From MWCO01 sp964488865 (GTDB lineage Bacteria; Myxococcota_A; Polyangia; Polyangiales; Polyangiaceae): a stretch of DNA of 64,000 nucleotides. The notes below the pieces were generated by a model that saw only the letters and a list, made by a program, of their open reading frames with translations, was not told where the DNA came from and did no database searches. A program made the position numbers and the translations under genes. Positions 46,701 through 55,136 of the stretch are shown one piece after another. The DNA lies in the NCBI GenBank assembly GCA_964488865.1, contig CAZAWR010000012.1, positions 74,968 to 138,967 on the forward strand. The letters run 5' to 3'. Numbering within the stretch: the first letter of the stretch is position 1; every line of letters begins with the position of its first letter.

Positions 46701-47936
46701 CTGGCGTGTGGCGGCTTCGTAGCGCTGCTGCTTGAAGAAGGTCCAGGCGAGCTTGTACATGGACACGCCGTACAGCACGCCCTTCTCGTTCTGTGCCGCG
46801 TTCATGGACTTCTGGTAGGCGGTCGCGGCGCGGTTGAAGGCGTAGGGGCCGGCTTTGGGGTCCGCCTCGTCGAAGTACCAGTCGCCGATTTTCCACCAGA
46901 CCTCGGCGACGTAGCGAGGGTCTTCCCCCTCCTTGATGTCCTGCGTTAGGTGCGTGCACGTGTCCGGAAACGGATTCGCATAGGAACTCTCTGAGTCCCC
47001 CGGGTTGGGGGCTGGCCGTCCGCGACGGGGCTTCGGATCGCCGGAGAGGCTCTCCGGGGATGGGAAGCGATGTCGCCACCCGACCCAGTAGTCTGCGTCG
47101 CGATCCTGCGAGACGTTGCCTACCACGTCCTTGTCGGGGTCGTTGGGGTCTGTGGCGACGGGATAGGGGTAGTGGTTGATGCAGACGAGGGCTCGCCAAA
47201 CCTGCTGAGCTTCTTCCAGTCGCTCCGAGTCGTACAAGGCGTGTCCGAGGTAGTAGTAGACGGCCGCAAGCTCGTTGTACGCGGGGAATTCGCGGATGAT
47301 GCGCTTGTACAGGGCGATGGCGGGCTTCAGGTCGTCCGTGCTGATGTCCGTCATGTTCTTGGCGCGCGCCCTCTCATCGTAGAGCGCTGCCAAGCGGAAC
47401 ATGGCGTTCGGGGTGGCTTCGGGATCGGCTTTTTCCCCAGCGTACTTCTCGATGAACGCCTCGAGCTTCTGGATGGCCTCGGCTCGGGCCTTGTCGAGAG
47501 CGGTCCGCTCGGAGGAGATCTGGTTGTCCAAGCTCGAGAGCACGCGGCGGCGCTGCTGCTCGTAGTGTTGGCGGACGATCCCCGTGATCGCATCCCGGTA
47601 GTCCTTGGCGTCCGCTTGGTAGGTGTCGGCCTCCCGTTGGAGCTGTTCCAGGGCGCGGATCTGCTCGGGCGAAGGGGGCGGTGGCGGTGGTGCCGATTGT
47701 CGAGCTGCGGTCGGTCCACGGGCGTCGTCGCCCCCCATCGACAGGGACCCGTCCGGGTTGAACAGATCCGCCAGCGTGTCGTCAATGGGGCGTTCGACCG
47801 CCGGGTTCGCCCCGGCCGCCGCAGCTGCCGTGGCCGACTGCGAGTGAGCCGTCGTTGCCGGGGCCACGGCCAAGACACCCGCAAGCAAGACCAACGCGGC
47901 CGTTCGGGCCGCGTGTCTCCGTCGAAAGCGCGTCAT
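43728..47936 (-). CDS. Giant periplasmic TPR protein (GltD/AgmU-like)
   Basis: A 1402-residue exported protein with a signal peptide (MTRFRRRHAARTAALVLLAGVLAVAPATTAHSQ). The rest is mostly helical hairpins: tetratricopeptide and related repeats run from about 200 to 1350, with a coiled stretch at about 90-160 (EQIRALEQLQREADTYQADAKDYRDAITG). Its repeats are rich in Tyr/Trp and acidic residues. AgmU/GltD of Myxococcus is a protein of the same type and similar size, a periplasmic TPR component of the gliding complex. ATG 47936 has GGAG 7 bases upstream; an earlier in-frame codon at 47999 would overlap the preceding gene. It ends overlapping the next gene by 4 bases. Confidence 0.75.
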   Translation of the reverse strand: MTRFRRRHAARTAALVLLAGVLAVAPATTAHSQSATAAAAAGANPAVERPIDDTLADLFNPDGSLSMGGDDARGPTAARQSAPPPPPPSPEQIRALEQLQREADTYQADAKDYRDAITGIVRQHYEQQRRRVLSSLDNQISSERTALDKARAEAIQKLEAFIEKYAGEKADPEATPNAMFRLAALYDERARAKNMTDISTDDLKPAIALYKRIIREFPAYNELAAVYYYLGHALYDSERLEEAQQVWRALVCINHYPYPVATDPNDPDKDVVGNVSQDRDADYWVGWRHRFPSPESLSGDPKPRRGRPAPNPGDSESSYANPFPDTCTHLTQDIKEGEDPRYVAEVWWKIGDWYFDEADPKAGPYAFNRAATAYQKSMNAAQNEKGVLYGVSMYKLAWTFFKQQRYEAATRQFVELLHYTDEIEKKTGDPGADFRSEAYTYIAGSLTYVDFAGPQAAEPFIPRSDVLDLETDPTVIETKMRVAIDRVQDPSLIPQDKLWTFQVYKALALEYKELNQLHNRIDLSEKMIAKWPMHREAPEIQAGIADTYDELTRQSREGTVDRKENAAKALEARSKLAAYVGNTPWVDANRDDPEAIQMAERLVVGGLQRAAAEHTNRARAFLQEGEQMGDANERNAQLDKTLAEFKLAERAWDAYLGQDENAPDAYESRFWLADARHWIVYTKVLAGQSPLVGDVLRARKSAVEVRDSNEDDRRLEVAAYYAVNVAFLVQDDRQRVFRESSGARGLEDRTELEISGEGDAKKVVRKDLPPAVRFRNLSQEEYIKAVPELQDVNKRAPMFAFQIAESFFFYGQFDEAKKRYAPIYEKECGKSDYGYRAWERLLTMSNLEGDIDQSTKLAEAQKGKSCAVSEEQKTAETLLINPTLQEAAYRDARKAFEKAQGMPDGPERNETWRKAAALYRKALENAPDRREAPEAAMNGAIAYKQVGEYDKAIEMYELFINKYGDEKTLTKLQKGDPKATPPVPPDPEKYAERVKYLKQAHDALSASYVLFFNYRRAAEQYDTISQIERFEQKDRREAAKLALTLYANMGDKAKTAAVQKRFLNLGPSAEEKAEAEFIVARAEMNEWDERGRDEGANRAARQRALAAMTAYHARNRNNREAAKYVVVASYNAAKLHKAGGGNQHQDWYKKTIAAFDQWKSVAPKKDGQSAALSTPEAAMAAEAEYTLLDQEIREKFDYDTGHHRYKGTTVDVIKDYRADAGDAKRYHDRLQRVIDAYVSPEWAVAARSRQGSLYDSLRSGLYNAREPALKLFSDKEETLLKKLEASDDPEHQDKADQFRTNRQNVWRQTRDRELTDADKVMVTRYVEAVALGRRYNISNPAVDRAVERLAFFTDVLGDAKLREYSQGVSGFTYADRMFLQSRPGIIDQPQVDPVPHPLPVVP

Positions 47937-47979
47937 GCGTTCGCTCCGTGCAAGGTCACACCTGCCGGTTTGACCGATG

Positions 47980-50358
47980 TCATTCGTCCACCGCGTCATC
48001 GAGCACTTCTCGCAGTTCCTCGTCGAGCAAGCGCTCGGAACGTGCGCGCTCCGACTGGAGCTTTCGCACCCTAATTAGCTGCTCTTCTCGAGCTTCCCAT
48101 GCCTCTTCGGTGATGCCGACATCCGCGCGCATGACGATGCCACGCAGACGGTCACGCACCAGGCCGAAGTTCCTCATCGCGACCTCGCCGACGACCATGC
48201 GAGCCTCCTGATCGAGCAGTTGAAGCTGCGCACCGTAATCGACGATCTTGGATTCCTCGGCGGCGATGGCGAGCAAGAGCGCCTTGGATTTCTGATCGAC
48301 TTTCCGGTTGATGTCGGCCAAGGCAGCCTCGTAGCGGGCCTCGACCTCGTCCGCGGATCGAAGCACCGGAGCTATCCGTCGGGCGTAGGCCGCCGCAGAG
48401 GAGCCTGCACCACCGCGCGCGGCGAGGTCCACCTCCTTGGAGAGCAACTGCTTGTACTGCTCGCGCACGTTCCCGTCGTCGAACACCGAGGTGTCGTCGA
48501 ACCCGGACGCGGTCCGACTCTGGTCCGCCTGTTGGCGGAGAAGGGCGATGTTCGCGCGGTAGGTGGCGAGCTGCTGCTCGGAAGCATTCAACTCATCCTG
48601 AAAGCGCTTGGCGGACACCGGGTCGCGGACGACGCCACGTGACGGGCTATCGCGCAGAACCCTTCGCAGGGCGTTGACGACGGATTGAAGGGTGTCGACT
48701 TGGAGCTGGAGCTGCTGGACCTTCTGGGCGGCCTTGTTCCACTTGCTCTCTGCGAGATTCTCCCGCTGCTGGAAGTCCGAACGGGAGACGGGGAGGGCGA
48801 GGATCCGGTTCTGGAGCGCCCGGCGCTGATGGCGGATGGAGTCAATTTCGCCAGAGAGGCTCGATGATTCTTGGTCATCGAGCGCCTTGGCAAGGTTGAC
48901 GCGCGCCCTCATGAGCCCGTGGATGGATCCGATGGCGGTTTGCTGCCCAGCCCGGAGCTCAGGGAAGGCCTTGGAGCGACCGGGGGAGTTCATGACCGCG
49001 TTGAGCTTCTTGACGACGTCGTCGGACTGTCTGAGCAACGTGCGAGTTCTGACGACCTCATTGACGACCGCGAAAGCTTCCGGGCCGTCTTCCGCTTCCC
49101 GAGCCCATCGGATGGCAAGGGGTGGCAGCGACCCTTCCGCTTCGAGGCTGGCGAGTTGGTCGTCTACGAGCTTGTCGTAGAAGACCGCAGGGTCAGCGGT
49201 CGTGGCGAGGAACGTGGAGATCTGGTCGAACATGGGGGCGAACTGGTGGTGAACCCCCTCGAAGGTGGCGAGCGCCTTCTTGAACTGTCCGGTTCGAAGC
49301 TCGAGGTCGCCGCGGAGCAGCCCGGCCTCAGCGGCCTGCGCGCCATCCGGGTCCACGACGGCGAGGACCTCGAGCGCGCGTTGGGCCCGAAGGGCATCAC
49401 CCATCTGCACGTACACGGCTGCGATTTCGAACAGCGCGTTGCCGAACTCGGGGGACTCCCTGCCGACGTGGTTGTAGGCGTCGACGGCATTGGTCCACTG
49501 GTCGGTCTCGTAGAAGAGGCGACCGAGCGCGAGCCATCCGAGGTCGACCACGTGTCGGTGGTCGTCCGTGTCAGGAGGCAGGCGGGTGACTTGACGGAAG
49601 GCCTCGATGGCGTTGGCGTAGCGAGCGGTCAGGGTGCGAGGGTTCTTTTGTTCGGCCTCAGGGAGCGCAGCCACGGAGGCGATGGCTTCGCGCAACGCCA
49701 CGACACCGAGGAGATAGCGGGCCTGGTGCTGATAGGGGCTCTTGGAGGGGACGGTCTGGAGCGATGCCTTGGCTCCGGACAAGTCCTTCTTCGCGAGCAG
49801 CACGCGACCCCTTGCGTAGGCGAGGAGGGCGTCGGCGGTGCCGGTGGAAGACTCCCCGAGTCGACGGTACAAGTCGTCGAGGGCCTCCAGGTCGCCCGTT
49901 CGGAGTGCGATGTCGGTCAGCCGGGCAAGGGCCCGCGGCTTGAAGGCGGCGAGGCGCCCGGTCCGGCCCTCTTGCGCGACGCGGGTGTAGACGCGTCGGG
50001 CGGAAGTCAGCTGGTCGGAGCGATAGTAGGTCTCGCCGAGGAGAAAGAGCGCCTCGGCGTAGACGGGAGCGTTGTTGGGGTGCTTCTCGACGATCTGGCT
50101 GAAGACGATCGCAGCTCTGTCATAGTCGCGCGTGCGGAGCAGGAGGTCGCCATCGGCGAGGCGTTGCTCGGCGGTTCGCTCCCGTCGGGCGGAGCGCGCC
50201 ATGACGTTTTGGATGTTGTTCAGGCTGCTGCGGTAGTTGGAGATGGACTGCTGCGCGGACGCGTAGGCTTCGTCGGGGCCCTGGGCATGAGCGAAGCCTG
50301 CAGCAGCGAGGATCGCGAGGAAGGTTGCCGTACTGGCCAGGCGCGGTCGCGGGGCCAT
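47980..50358 (-). CDS. Periplasmic TPR and coiled-coil protein
   Basis: A 792-residue exported protein with a signal peptide (PRLASTATFLAILAAAGFAHAQG). Tetratricopeptide-like repeats occupy about 60-370 (RLADGDLLLRTRDYDRAAIVFSQIVEKHPNNAPV, FLLGETYYRSDQLTSARRVYTRVAQEGR). From about 430 to the end the protein is long-helical, with coiled-coil segments (AAQKVQQLQLQVDTLQSVVNALRRVL, EQQLATYRANIALLRQQADQS). It is consistent with a structural periplasmic element. ATG 50358 follows the upstream stop by 1 base (TGAC ATG), with GGGGGAA overlapping that stop as the RBS. It lies 43 bases before the giant TPR gene. Family not named. Confidence 0.72.
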   Translation of the reverse strand: MAPRPRLASTATFLAILAAAGFAHAQGPDEAYASAQQSISNYRSSLNNIQNVMARSARRERTAEQRLADGDLLLRTRDYDRAAIVFSQIVEKHPNNAPVYAEALFLLGETYYRSDQLTSARRVYTRVAQEGRTGRLAAFKPRALARLTDIALRTGDLEALDDLYRRLGESSTGTADALLAYARGRVLLAKKDLSGAKASLQTVPSKSPYQHQARYLLGVVALREAIASVAALPEAEQKNPRTLTARYANAIEAFRQVTRLPPDTDDHRHVVDLGWLALGRLFYETDQWTNAVDAYNHVGRESPEFGNALFEIAAVYVQMGDALRAQRALEVLAVVDPDGAQAAEAGLLRGDLELRTGQFKKALATFEGVHHQFAPMFDQISTFLATTADPAVFYDKLVDDQLASLEAEGSLPPLAIRWAREAEDGPEAFAVVNEVVRTRTLLRQSDDVVKKLNAVMNSPGRSKAFPELRAGQQTAIGSIHGLMRARVNLAKALDDQESSSLSGEIDSIRHQRRALQNRILALPVSRSDFQQRENLAESKWNKAAQKVQQLQLQVDTLQSVVNALRRVLRDSPSRGVVRDPVSAKRFQDELNASEQQLATYRANIALLRQQADQSRTASGFDDTSVFDDGNVREQYKQLLSKEVDLAARGGAGSSAAAYARRIAPVLRSADEVEARYEAALADINRKVDQKSKALLLAIAAEESKIVDYGAQLQLLDQEARMVVGEVAMRNFGLVRDRLRGIVMRADVGITEEAWEAREEQLIRVRKLQSERARSERLLDEELREVLDDAVDE

Positions 50359-50359
50359 G

Positions 50360-51145
50360 TCAGTTTCCCCCGACGGACACGCTGGCTTTCGCAGCTGGCT
50401 TGCGCGAGGCATCCGAGGTGTCCTGGCTGTCGACGGAGCCGACGTTCTCGACGTAGCGAACGGCGGGGCGCTGTTCCAACGGGGTGGTCACCCCGCCCTT
50501 CTCGTAGGCAACTGCGCGCAGGGTGACGGCTTTGCCGTCGGTCACGGTAAAGGAGTGACTGGAGCGCACCTCGAACTTGTAGCCGCGGAGATAAGAGAAA
50601 ACGCCGTAGCCATGTCCGCGCAACTCGAGCACGACCTGCAAGGTGTGGTCGCCAGGGGGGATCGAGCCTTGGTAGACCGGGATGGACTTCTGGTCGGCCA
50701 GCGCTCCGGTGTCGTCGCTGCGGTTGTACTGCACGGCCCCATCGAGGACGAAGACGGCGCGGGTTAGCCGGAATGCGCCGGACATTTCGTTGTCGAACGT
50801 GATGGCAGCACGGGAACCGGCGGCGCCGCCTCCGAGGATGGTGTCGGACAGCAGAGACAACCTCGTGTGGCTGCGCCGGATCTGCTCCTTGAGTTCATCG
50901 ATGCGTTGCTCAAGGTCTCGCAGGCGCAAGGAGTAGGTGGACCCATCCATGGACGTTGGAGCGGTGGCAGTTGCTGCGGATGTCGCGGGTGCCGCGGAAG
51001 TTGCGGGTGCCGCGGCCGATGCGGGCGGAGCCGCGCTCGAGTCTCCGGCCGCGGGCGCCTGGGCGAGCGCTGTTCCGAGTCCCAGCAGAAGCGTAAGCGT
51101 CACGATAGCCAGGCATTGAGCAAGTCGCGTGATTGTCCGTGTCAT
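50360..51145 (-). CDS. Exported Ala/Pro-rich, coiled-coil protein; first gene of the Glt-like operon
   Basis: A 261-residue protein with a signal peptide (LAQCLAIVTLTLLLGLGTALAQA), a low-complexity Ala/Pro/Ser/Thr stretch to about residue 68, a short coiled coil (YSLRLRDLEQRIDELKEQIRRSHTRLSLLS), and a beta-rich domain to about 220 (AAITFDNEMSGAFRLTRAVFVLDG, IPPGDHTLQVVLELRGHGYGVFSYL). The tail is charged. Relatives are often mis-named dihydrolipoamide acetyltransferase because of the Ala/Pro region; there is no lipoyl or catalytic domain. ATG 51145 has a weak RBS (GGGG, 7 bases). It heads the minus-strand operon and is divergent from the ECF sigma gene. Confidence 0.7.
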   Translation of the reverse strand: MTRTITRLAQCLAIVTLTLLLGLGTALAQAPAAGDSSAAPPASAAAPATSAAPATSAATATAPTSMDGSTYSLRLRDLEQRIDELKEQIRRSHTRLSLLSDTILGGGAAGSRAAITFDNEMSGAFRLTRAVFVLDGAVQYNRSDDTGALADQKSIPVYQGSIPPGDHTLQVVLELRGHGYGVFSYLRGYKFEVRSSHSFTVTDGKAVTLRAVAYEKGGVTTPLEQRPAVRYVENVGSVDSQDTSDASRKPAAKASVSVGGN

Positions 51146-51508
51146 CGTTGACCCCAGTCTTCGACGGAGTGGCCCCCCGGACCGTTGCCGGCCGGGCGCT
51201 TGTTCAGAAGGCGCAGGTAGTCTAGATGCCTGAGCGCAGGCTTTCAACTGTTGTTCGGTGAACTAGTCGACGGGAGGGCCCGGAGGGGGTTCGAACGATC
51301 GGGATCGACCCGTGCATTTCCGGCTACGGACCGGATGCCACACCGTGTTACACACGACGCGAACCCAGGAAGTCCAGATCCTTGGATCCCCTCGCCCGTC
51401 TGAAGGGGTACGAAGCCTTTTCGTGGCGAAGATATCCGAGGATGCACATGGCTGCCCAACGCAACCCCCGGGGCCCTGCCCCGTCTGAAGACCCTTCAAG
51501 GCAACCGA
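51146..51508. other. Divergent intergenic region, 363 bases
   Basis: Lies between the first gene of the Glt-like operon and the ECF sigma factor gene, so it should hold both promoters. I see no gene, and no convincing -35/-10 or -24/-12 pair. A stretch near 51287-51345 (GGTTCGAACGATC, then CCGGCTACGGACCGG) looks superficially like tRNA parts but does not fold as one. Confidence 0.4.
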
Positions 51509-52099
51509 TTGGCCCCTCGCGGAAGACAGGACGTTGCGGACGAAGTGCTGATGCTGCGGTTCCAGCGCGGCGACATCGGCGCGTTCGCGCAGCTCGTGCA
51601 GCGCCACAAGACCCCCTTGTACAATTTCGTCCTCCGCTACGTTCATTCCTCGAGTGTTGCGGAGGACCTTCTCCAAGACGTGCTTCTCAAGGTCGTGCAG
51701 AGCTCCTCCGAATTCAAGCACGAGGCTCGATTCTCGACCTGGGTCTACACGATCGCTCGCAACCTGTGCATCGACCACTTCCGGAAGATGTCGGTGCGTC
51801 ATCACGACTCCCTGGACGACGCGCCGGAAGGGGCGCGCTCCCGCGACCCGGGGCTCGGGGGCGACGTGGAGCGGGTCGCGCGATCTCGCGAGCTCCGGGA
51901 TCACATCGTGGCAGCGGTCGAGGCGCTGCCAGACGACCAGCGCGAGGTGTTTTTGCTTCGCGAGATTGCCAATCTGCCTTTCAAGGAGATCGCTGCCATC
52001 ACGGATACACCAGAAAACACGGTGAAGAGCCGCATGCGCTACGCGTTGGAGCGGCTTCAATCCGCCTTGCGATCCCATGAGGAAGATGCTTCACCGTAG
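51509..52099 (+). CDS. ECF-type RNA polymerase sigma factor
   Basis: A protein of about 196 residues with the two ECF regions. Region 2: DEVLMLRFQRGDIGAFAQLVQRH, AEDLLQDVLLKVV, FSTWVYTIARNLCIDHFRK (core-binding and -10 recognition helices). Region 4: VEALPDDQREVFLLREIANLPFKEIAAIT, NTVKSRMRYALERLQSAL (-35 helix-turn-helix). The start is uncertain: TTG 51509 gives the usual 8-12 residues before region 2; ATG 51551 would cut into it. The frame is open upstream, so a non-standard start further up is possible. It is followed after 22 bases by its apparent anti-sigma factor, and is divergent from the Glt-like operon, a possible target. Confidence 0.88.
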   Translation: MAPRGRQDVADEVLMLRFQRGDIGAFAQLVQRHKTPLYNFVLRYVHSSSVAEDLLQDVLLKVVQSSSEFKHEARFSTWVYTIARNLCIDHFRKMSVRHHDSLDDAPEGARSRDPGLGGDVERVARSRELRDHIVAAVEALPDDQREVFLLREIANLPFKEIAAITDTPENTVKSRMRYALERLQSALRSHEEDASP

Positions 52100-52121
52100 C
52101 CACATGCGGAGCGCGTGAACG

Positions 52122-53261
52122 ATGGACTGCGAGCAGTTCGACCAGATCGTCATGGATCTTCTCTACGGGGAGGCGGACGAGCACCAATCCGCGGAGGCCA
52201 AGCGTCACGTCGAACGTTGTGAGCGATGTGCAGCGCAGCTATTGGACCTCCGATCGGCGAGAAAAGGGATGGTTCTCCCGCTCGAGGAGGCCCCCGGTGG
52301 TTTCGAGCCGCGACTGATGGAGGCAGCCCGACAGTTTCAGCGAGAGATTCCCTGGCCGCGCCGTATCGGTCGGTGGGTATCGTGGGCGGGCGGATATGCG
52401 ATGCGGCCGCAGCTGGCAATGGCGGCGTTGCTGTTGCTGATGATCGGTTCGAGCCTTCTCTTGATCCGGGGCCGACCCGGTGGGGAGCAGGTAGATGTCG
52501 TTCGGGTGACGGAGCAGGGAGTTCCTGAGCGCGAGGAGACCGAGCCTGGCATCTCGCCGGACCCGGAGCTGTTGCCACCCTCGGAGCCGGACACGTCGGC
52601 TCGGGCGACGGACACCCGCGGACGGGGGACTCCCGACGACGGGGCCGACGAGACCGTTCGCGAGGGGGCGCGAGCTCGGGCGCCTTCGGCCTTGGCTCTT
52701 GCGGACGGGGGGGCAGAGAGCGGCGTGTTCGTTCCGTCGCCGACCGGCGACCACACGGCCCATCAGCAGTCCAACGTGCAGCGTGGGGGGGCTGGGGCCC
52801 CCCCCGCTGACGCTTATGCGGGGGCGATGGCGCTGTATCGCGCGAGGGACTTTGCGAACGCGTATCGAGCCTTCGACAGCATCGCCATGGCGGGAGGGCC
52901 GAGCGCCCCCTCGGCGGCCCTGTATGCGGCGAAGGCGGTGCGTGCAAGCTCCGGGTGCGGCAACGCGCTCCCCCGTTTCGAGTCTGTCGCCTCTCGACAC
53001 GGTGGGGCGGGCGCGGGCACGGAGGCCAAATGGGAGGCTGCGTCCTGCGCTCGGATCATGGGTGACCTGACGCGAGCGCGAATCATTTACCGCGACCTGG
53101 CGCGTGTGGACAGCCAGCGGGATCGCGCCGAAGCGGAGCTCGCCCGCATTTCCGGCCAGGGGCAGCCTGCGCGCGCGGCGCCCGCCGCCACCCCACCCAG
53201 AAACGCGGACAGCGCTCAGGACAAGGCGCAGGAGCCTCCGCCGAACGCGTACGGGTACTGA
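52122..53261 (+). CDS. Zinc-finger anti-sigma factor with periplasmic TPR-like domain
   Basis: A 379-residue single-pass protein. The N-terminus is a zinc-containing anti-sigma domain: CEQFDQIVMDLLYGEADEH, then H-x3-C-x2-C in RHVERCERCAAQLL. A membrane helix spans about 97-118 (LAMAALLLLMIGSSLLLI). The periplasmic part is a disordered acidic/Pro region, followed by a helical-repeat domain from about 230 (YAGAMALYRARDFANAYRAFDSIAMAGG) with several Cys, ending in Pro/Ala-rich sequence. It should hold the ECF sigma factor encoded 22 bases upstream and release it on an envelope signal. Most anti-sigmas of this type have a short periplasmic part; the TPR-like sensor is notable. Confidence 0.82.
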   Translation: MDCEQFDQIVMDLLYGEADEHQSAEAKRHVERCERCAAQLLDLRSARKGMVLPLEEAPGGFEPRLMEAARQFQREIPWPRRIGRWVSWAGGYAMRPQLAMAALLLLMIGSSLLLIRGRPGGEQVDVVRVTEQGVPEREETEPGISPDPELLPPSEPDTSARATDTRGRGTPDDGADETVREGARARAPSALALADGGAESGVFVPSPTGDHTAHQQSNVQRGGAGAPPADAYAGAMALYRARDFANAYRAFDSIAMAGGPSAPSAALYAAKAVRASSGCGNALPRFESVASRHGGAGAGTEAKWEAASCARIMGDLTRARIIYRDLARVDSQRDRAEAELARISGQGQPARAAPAATPPRNADSAQDKAQEPPPNAYGY

Positions 53262-53320
53262 GAGCGGTCGAGCGCCTTCGGCGCTTCCCGTTGCTGCCGA
53301 CGTCGAGCTACACTCTCGCC

Positions 53321-55108
53321 ATGATTCGCCGCATCGGCGTGAGCTTCCCCGTTGTCTTCGCCCTGGCCGCTTCTTGCGGCGCGAACGACGCGTCTCCGAC
53401 ATCAGGCATTGGCGTCCGCTTGCATTCCCCCCAGACGCTGCTCGACGAGATCGAGAGTGTCACGCTGTACATCGTGGACTCCCAGGAGTTTGGCGCGACT
53501 TGCTCCGAGGCTTCGGGCTTGGCGTCCGTGGGGGCCGGCAACTCCGGCCTCGTTTCCGCTGACACCCAGGGGAAGGAAGGCGTGGTCAAGGTCCCGCTCG
53601 CGCGCAGTACGCCCGACGGTGCACCGTGCCCGAACCAGGGGGTCTTCTGCTCGGAAGAGATTTCGCTGGTCACCGACCCGTCGAAGCTTCTGGTGTTTCA
53701 GGCGGAGGGGAGAGCTGGCAACGAACCCGTGGCGGTGGGTTGCACGACGGCTGCGGTGAACTCGGACCCGTTCTACGTCACCCTGTCGATGCTGCGATAC
53801 GTGGCCCCTGCGATTTGCGGGGACGGTGTGCTCCAGGTGGGTGAGCAATGCGAGGGGGAGGACTCCCCGTGTGACGCCTCGTGCAGGAGCCAGGAGGTCT
53901 TGCTTTCCACGGACCATCTGGGACCGTCGAGCCTCCAGATCAGCAACGCGCCGCCCGGCAGCAAGCGAGGCGTCGCCCTGGCATGGAGTCACGCTCCCGA
54001 AGCGTCGAACCCGAGCCCTCTTCACGTTGTGTACGGGGACACCAACTACGGCACGACCGGCACGGGGCCTGAGATCAACTACCGCCAGCTGGGGCGAAGC
54101 GCCGAGCCGATCGAGTACCCGCCGCTGCTGTCGTCGCAGATCCGCTTGCCCGTGCAGGGGGCGAACGTCCCTGGTTTCGATCAGCGTTCGCGCACGCAGG
54201 CAGCCCCGGCCATCGCGGTCATGACCGACGGCAGCTTCGTGGTTGCGTACGAAGACGATCGGCTGAGTACGGCGCCGAACATTTCCTTCACGGCCGTGTC
54301 GATGGACGCGTCGATTCCCCGTGGGGACGAGGTCACGATCAACACGCTCGGCATGGATGCTTGCGGAAGTCCCACGGTGGCCGGTGGTCCCACCGATCGG
54401 GCTTTGGTTGCGTGGGTGGACCATACTGGGCGACGGATTCGCGGCCGGCTCTGGTCGTCCACTGGCTGGCTATCGACGTCGGAGACCACGTTGTCTTCGC
54501 AGGAGGGGATCACGCCGCGGGCCACGGGGTGGAACGACGGCTGGGCGGTTGCGTGGCACGGTCGCTCGAACGAAGACAACGACGACGTGATGGCTGTTCG
54601 GGTGGAGGCGAATGGGACGGTGGGCGCACCGTTCGCGGTCAACGACGAGCGGTCGGACGTGCAGAACAACCCAGCCGTTGCTGCGTTGCCGACGGGAGAG
54701 CTCGCGATCGTCTGGCACAGCACGGGCCGCATTTTCCTTCAGCGTTTCGATGCCGCGGGGAACGCTGTTGCGGGCGACCAGGCGGTGCCGGTGAACGAGG
54801 ACGCTGGCGCCGGGGATTACCCCGCGATCGCGGCGTCGACGCTCGCCTCGGGGTTCTACGCGGTGGCTTGGCAGACGAGCGACGGTGCGATCCGCGCCCG
54901 GCTCGTGGACCGAGTCGGCGGGTACTTGTACAACCCCGTGGACGGGCAGAACACGTCGTTTCTTGCGAGCCGTGAGGACGTGAGCGGGCAACGATCGCGC
55001 CCTGCTGTCGCCATCGGGGGAGACGGCCACATCGTGTTCGCTTGGCAGGACGATTCGGCAGATCACAGCGGGATCTTTGCCCGACGGTTTCCTCTGCCGG
55101 TCCGGTGA
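53321..55108 (+). CDS. Exported lipoprotein with propeller-like repeats and CGDG disulfide motif
   Basis: A 595-residue lipoprotein, lipobox at Cys19 (LAASC). Residues about 30-165 form a beta-rich domain. ICGDGVLQVGEQCEGEDSPCDASC at about 168-191 is the myxobacterial disulfide repeat, one copy. The rest is repetitive beta-structure with recurring VVAYED, LVAWVDH, AVAWHGR, AIVWHSTG and FAWQDD motifs about 50 residues apart, suggestive of a beta-propeller. It follows the anti-sigma gene on the same strand after 59 bases, so it may be part of that stress operon. It is convergent with the GT-C gene. Ligand unknown. ATG 53321 begins at a typical Arg-rich signal peptide (MIRRIGVSF). Confidence 0.75.
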   Translation: MIRRIGVSFPVVFALAASCGANDASPTSGIGVRLHSPQTLLDEIESVTLYIVDSQEFGATCSEASGLASVGAGNSGLVSADTQGKEGVVKVPLARSTPDGAPCPNQGVFCSEEISLVTDPSKLLVFQAEGRAGNEPVAVGCTTAAVNSDPFYVTLSMLRYVAPAICGDGVLQVGEQCEGEDSPCDASCRSQEVLLSTDHLGPSSLQISNAPPGSKRGVALAWSHAPEASNPSPLHVVYGDTNYGTTGTGPEINYRQLGRSAEPIEYPPLLSSQIRLPVQGANVPGFDQRSRTQAAPAIAVMTDGSFVVAYEDDRLSTAPNISFTAVSMDASIPRGDEVTINTLGMDACGSPTVAGGPTDRALVAWVDHTGRRIRGRLWSSTGWLSTSETTLSSQEGITPRATGWNDGWAVAWHGRSNEDNDDVMAVRVEANGTVGAPFAVNDERSDVQNNPAVAALPTGELAIVWHSTGRIFLQRFDAAGNAVAGDQAVPVNEDAGAGDYPAIAASTLASGFYAVAWQTSDGAIRARLVDRVGGYLYNPVDGQNTSFLASREDVSGQRSRPAVAIGGDGHIVFAWQDDSADHSGIFARRFPLPVR

Positions 55109-55136
55109 CGTACACGGCCCCATTCTGAACGAGGCG

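Noticed and set aside
51260..51345. tRNA-like pieces (GGTTCGAA, CCGG-loop-CCGG)
   Set aside because: On either strand the T-arm stem does not pair, the anticodon loop lacks U33 and no acceptor stem can be built.
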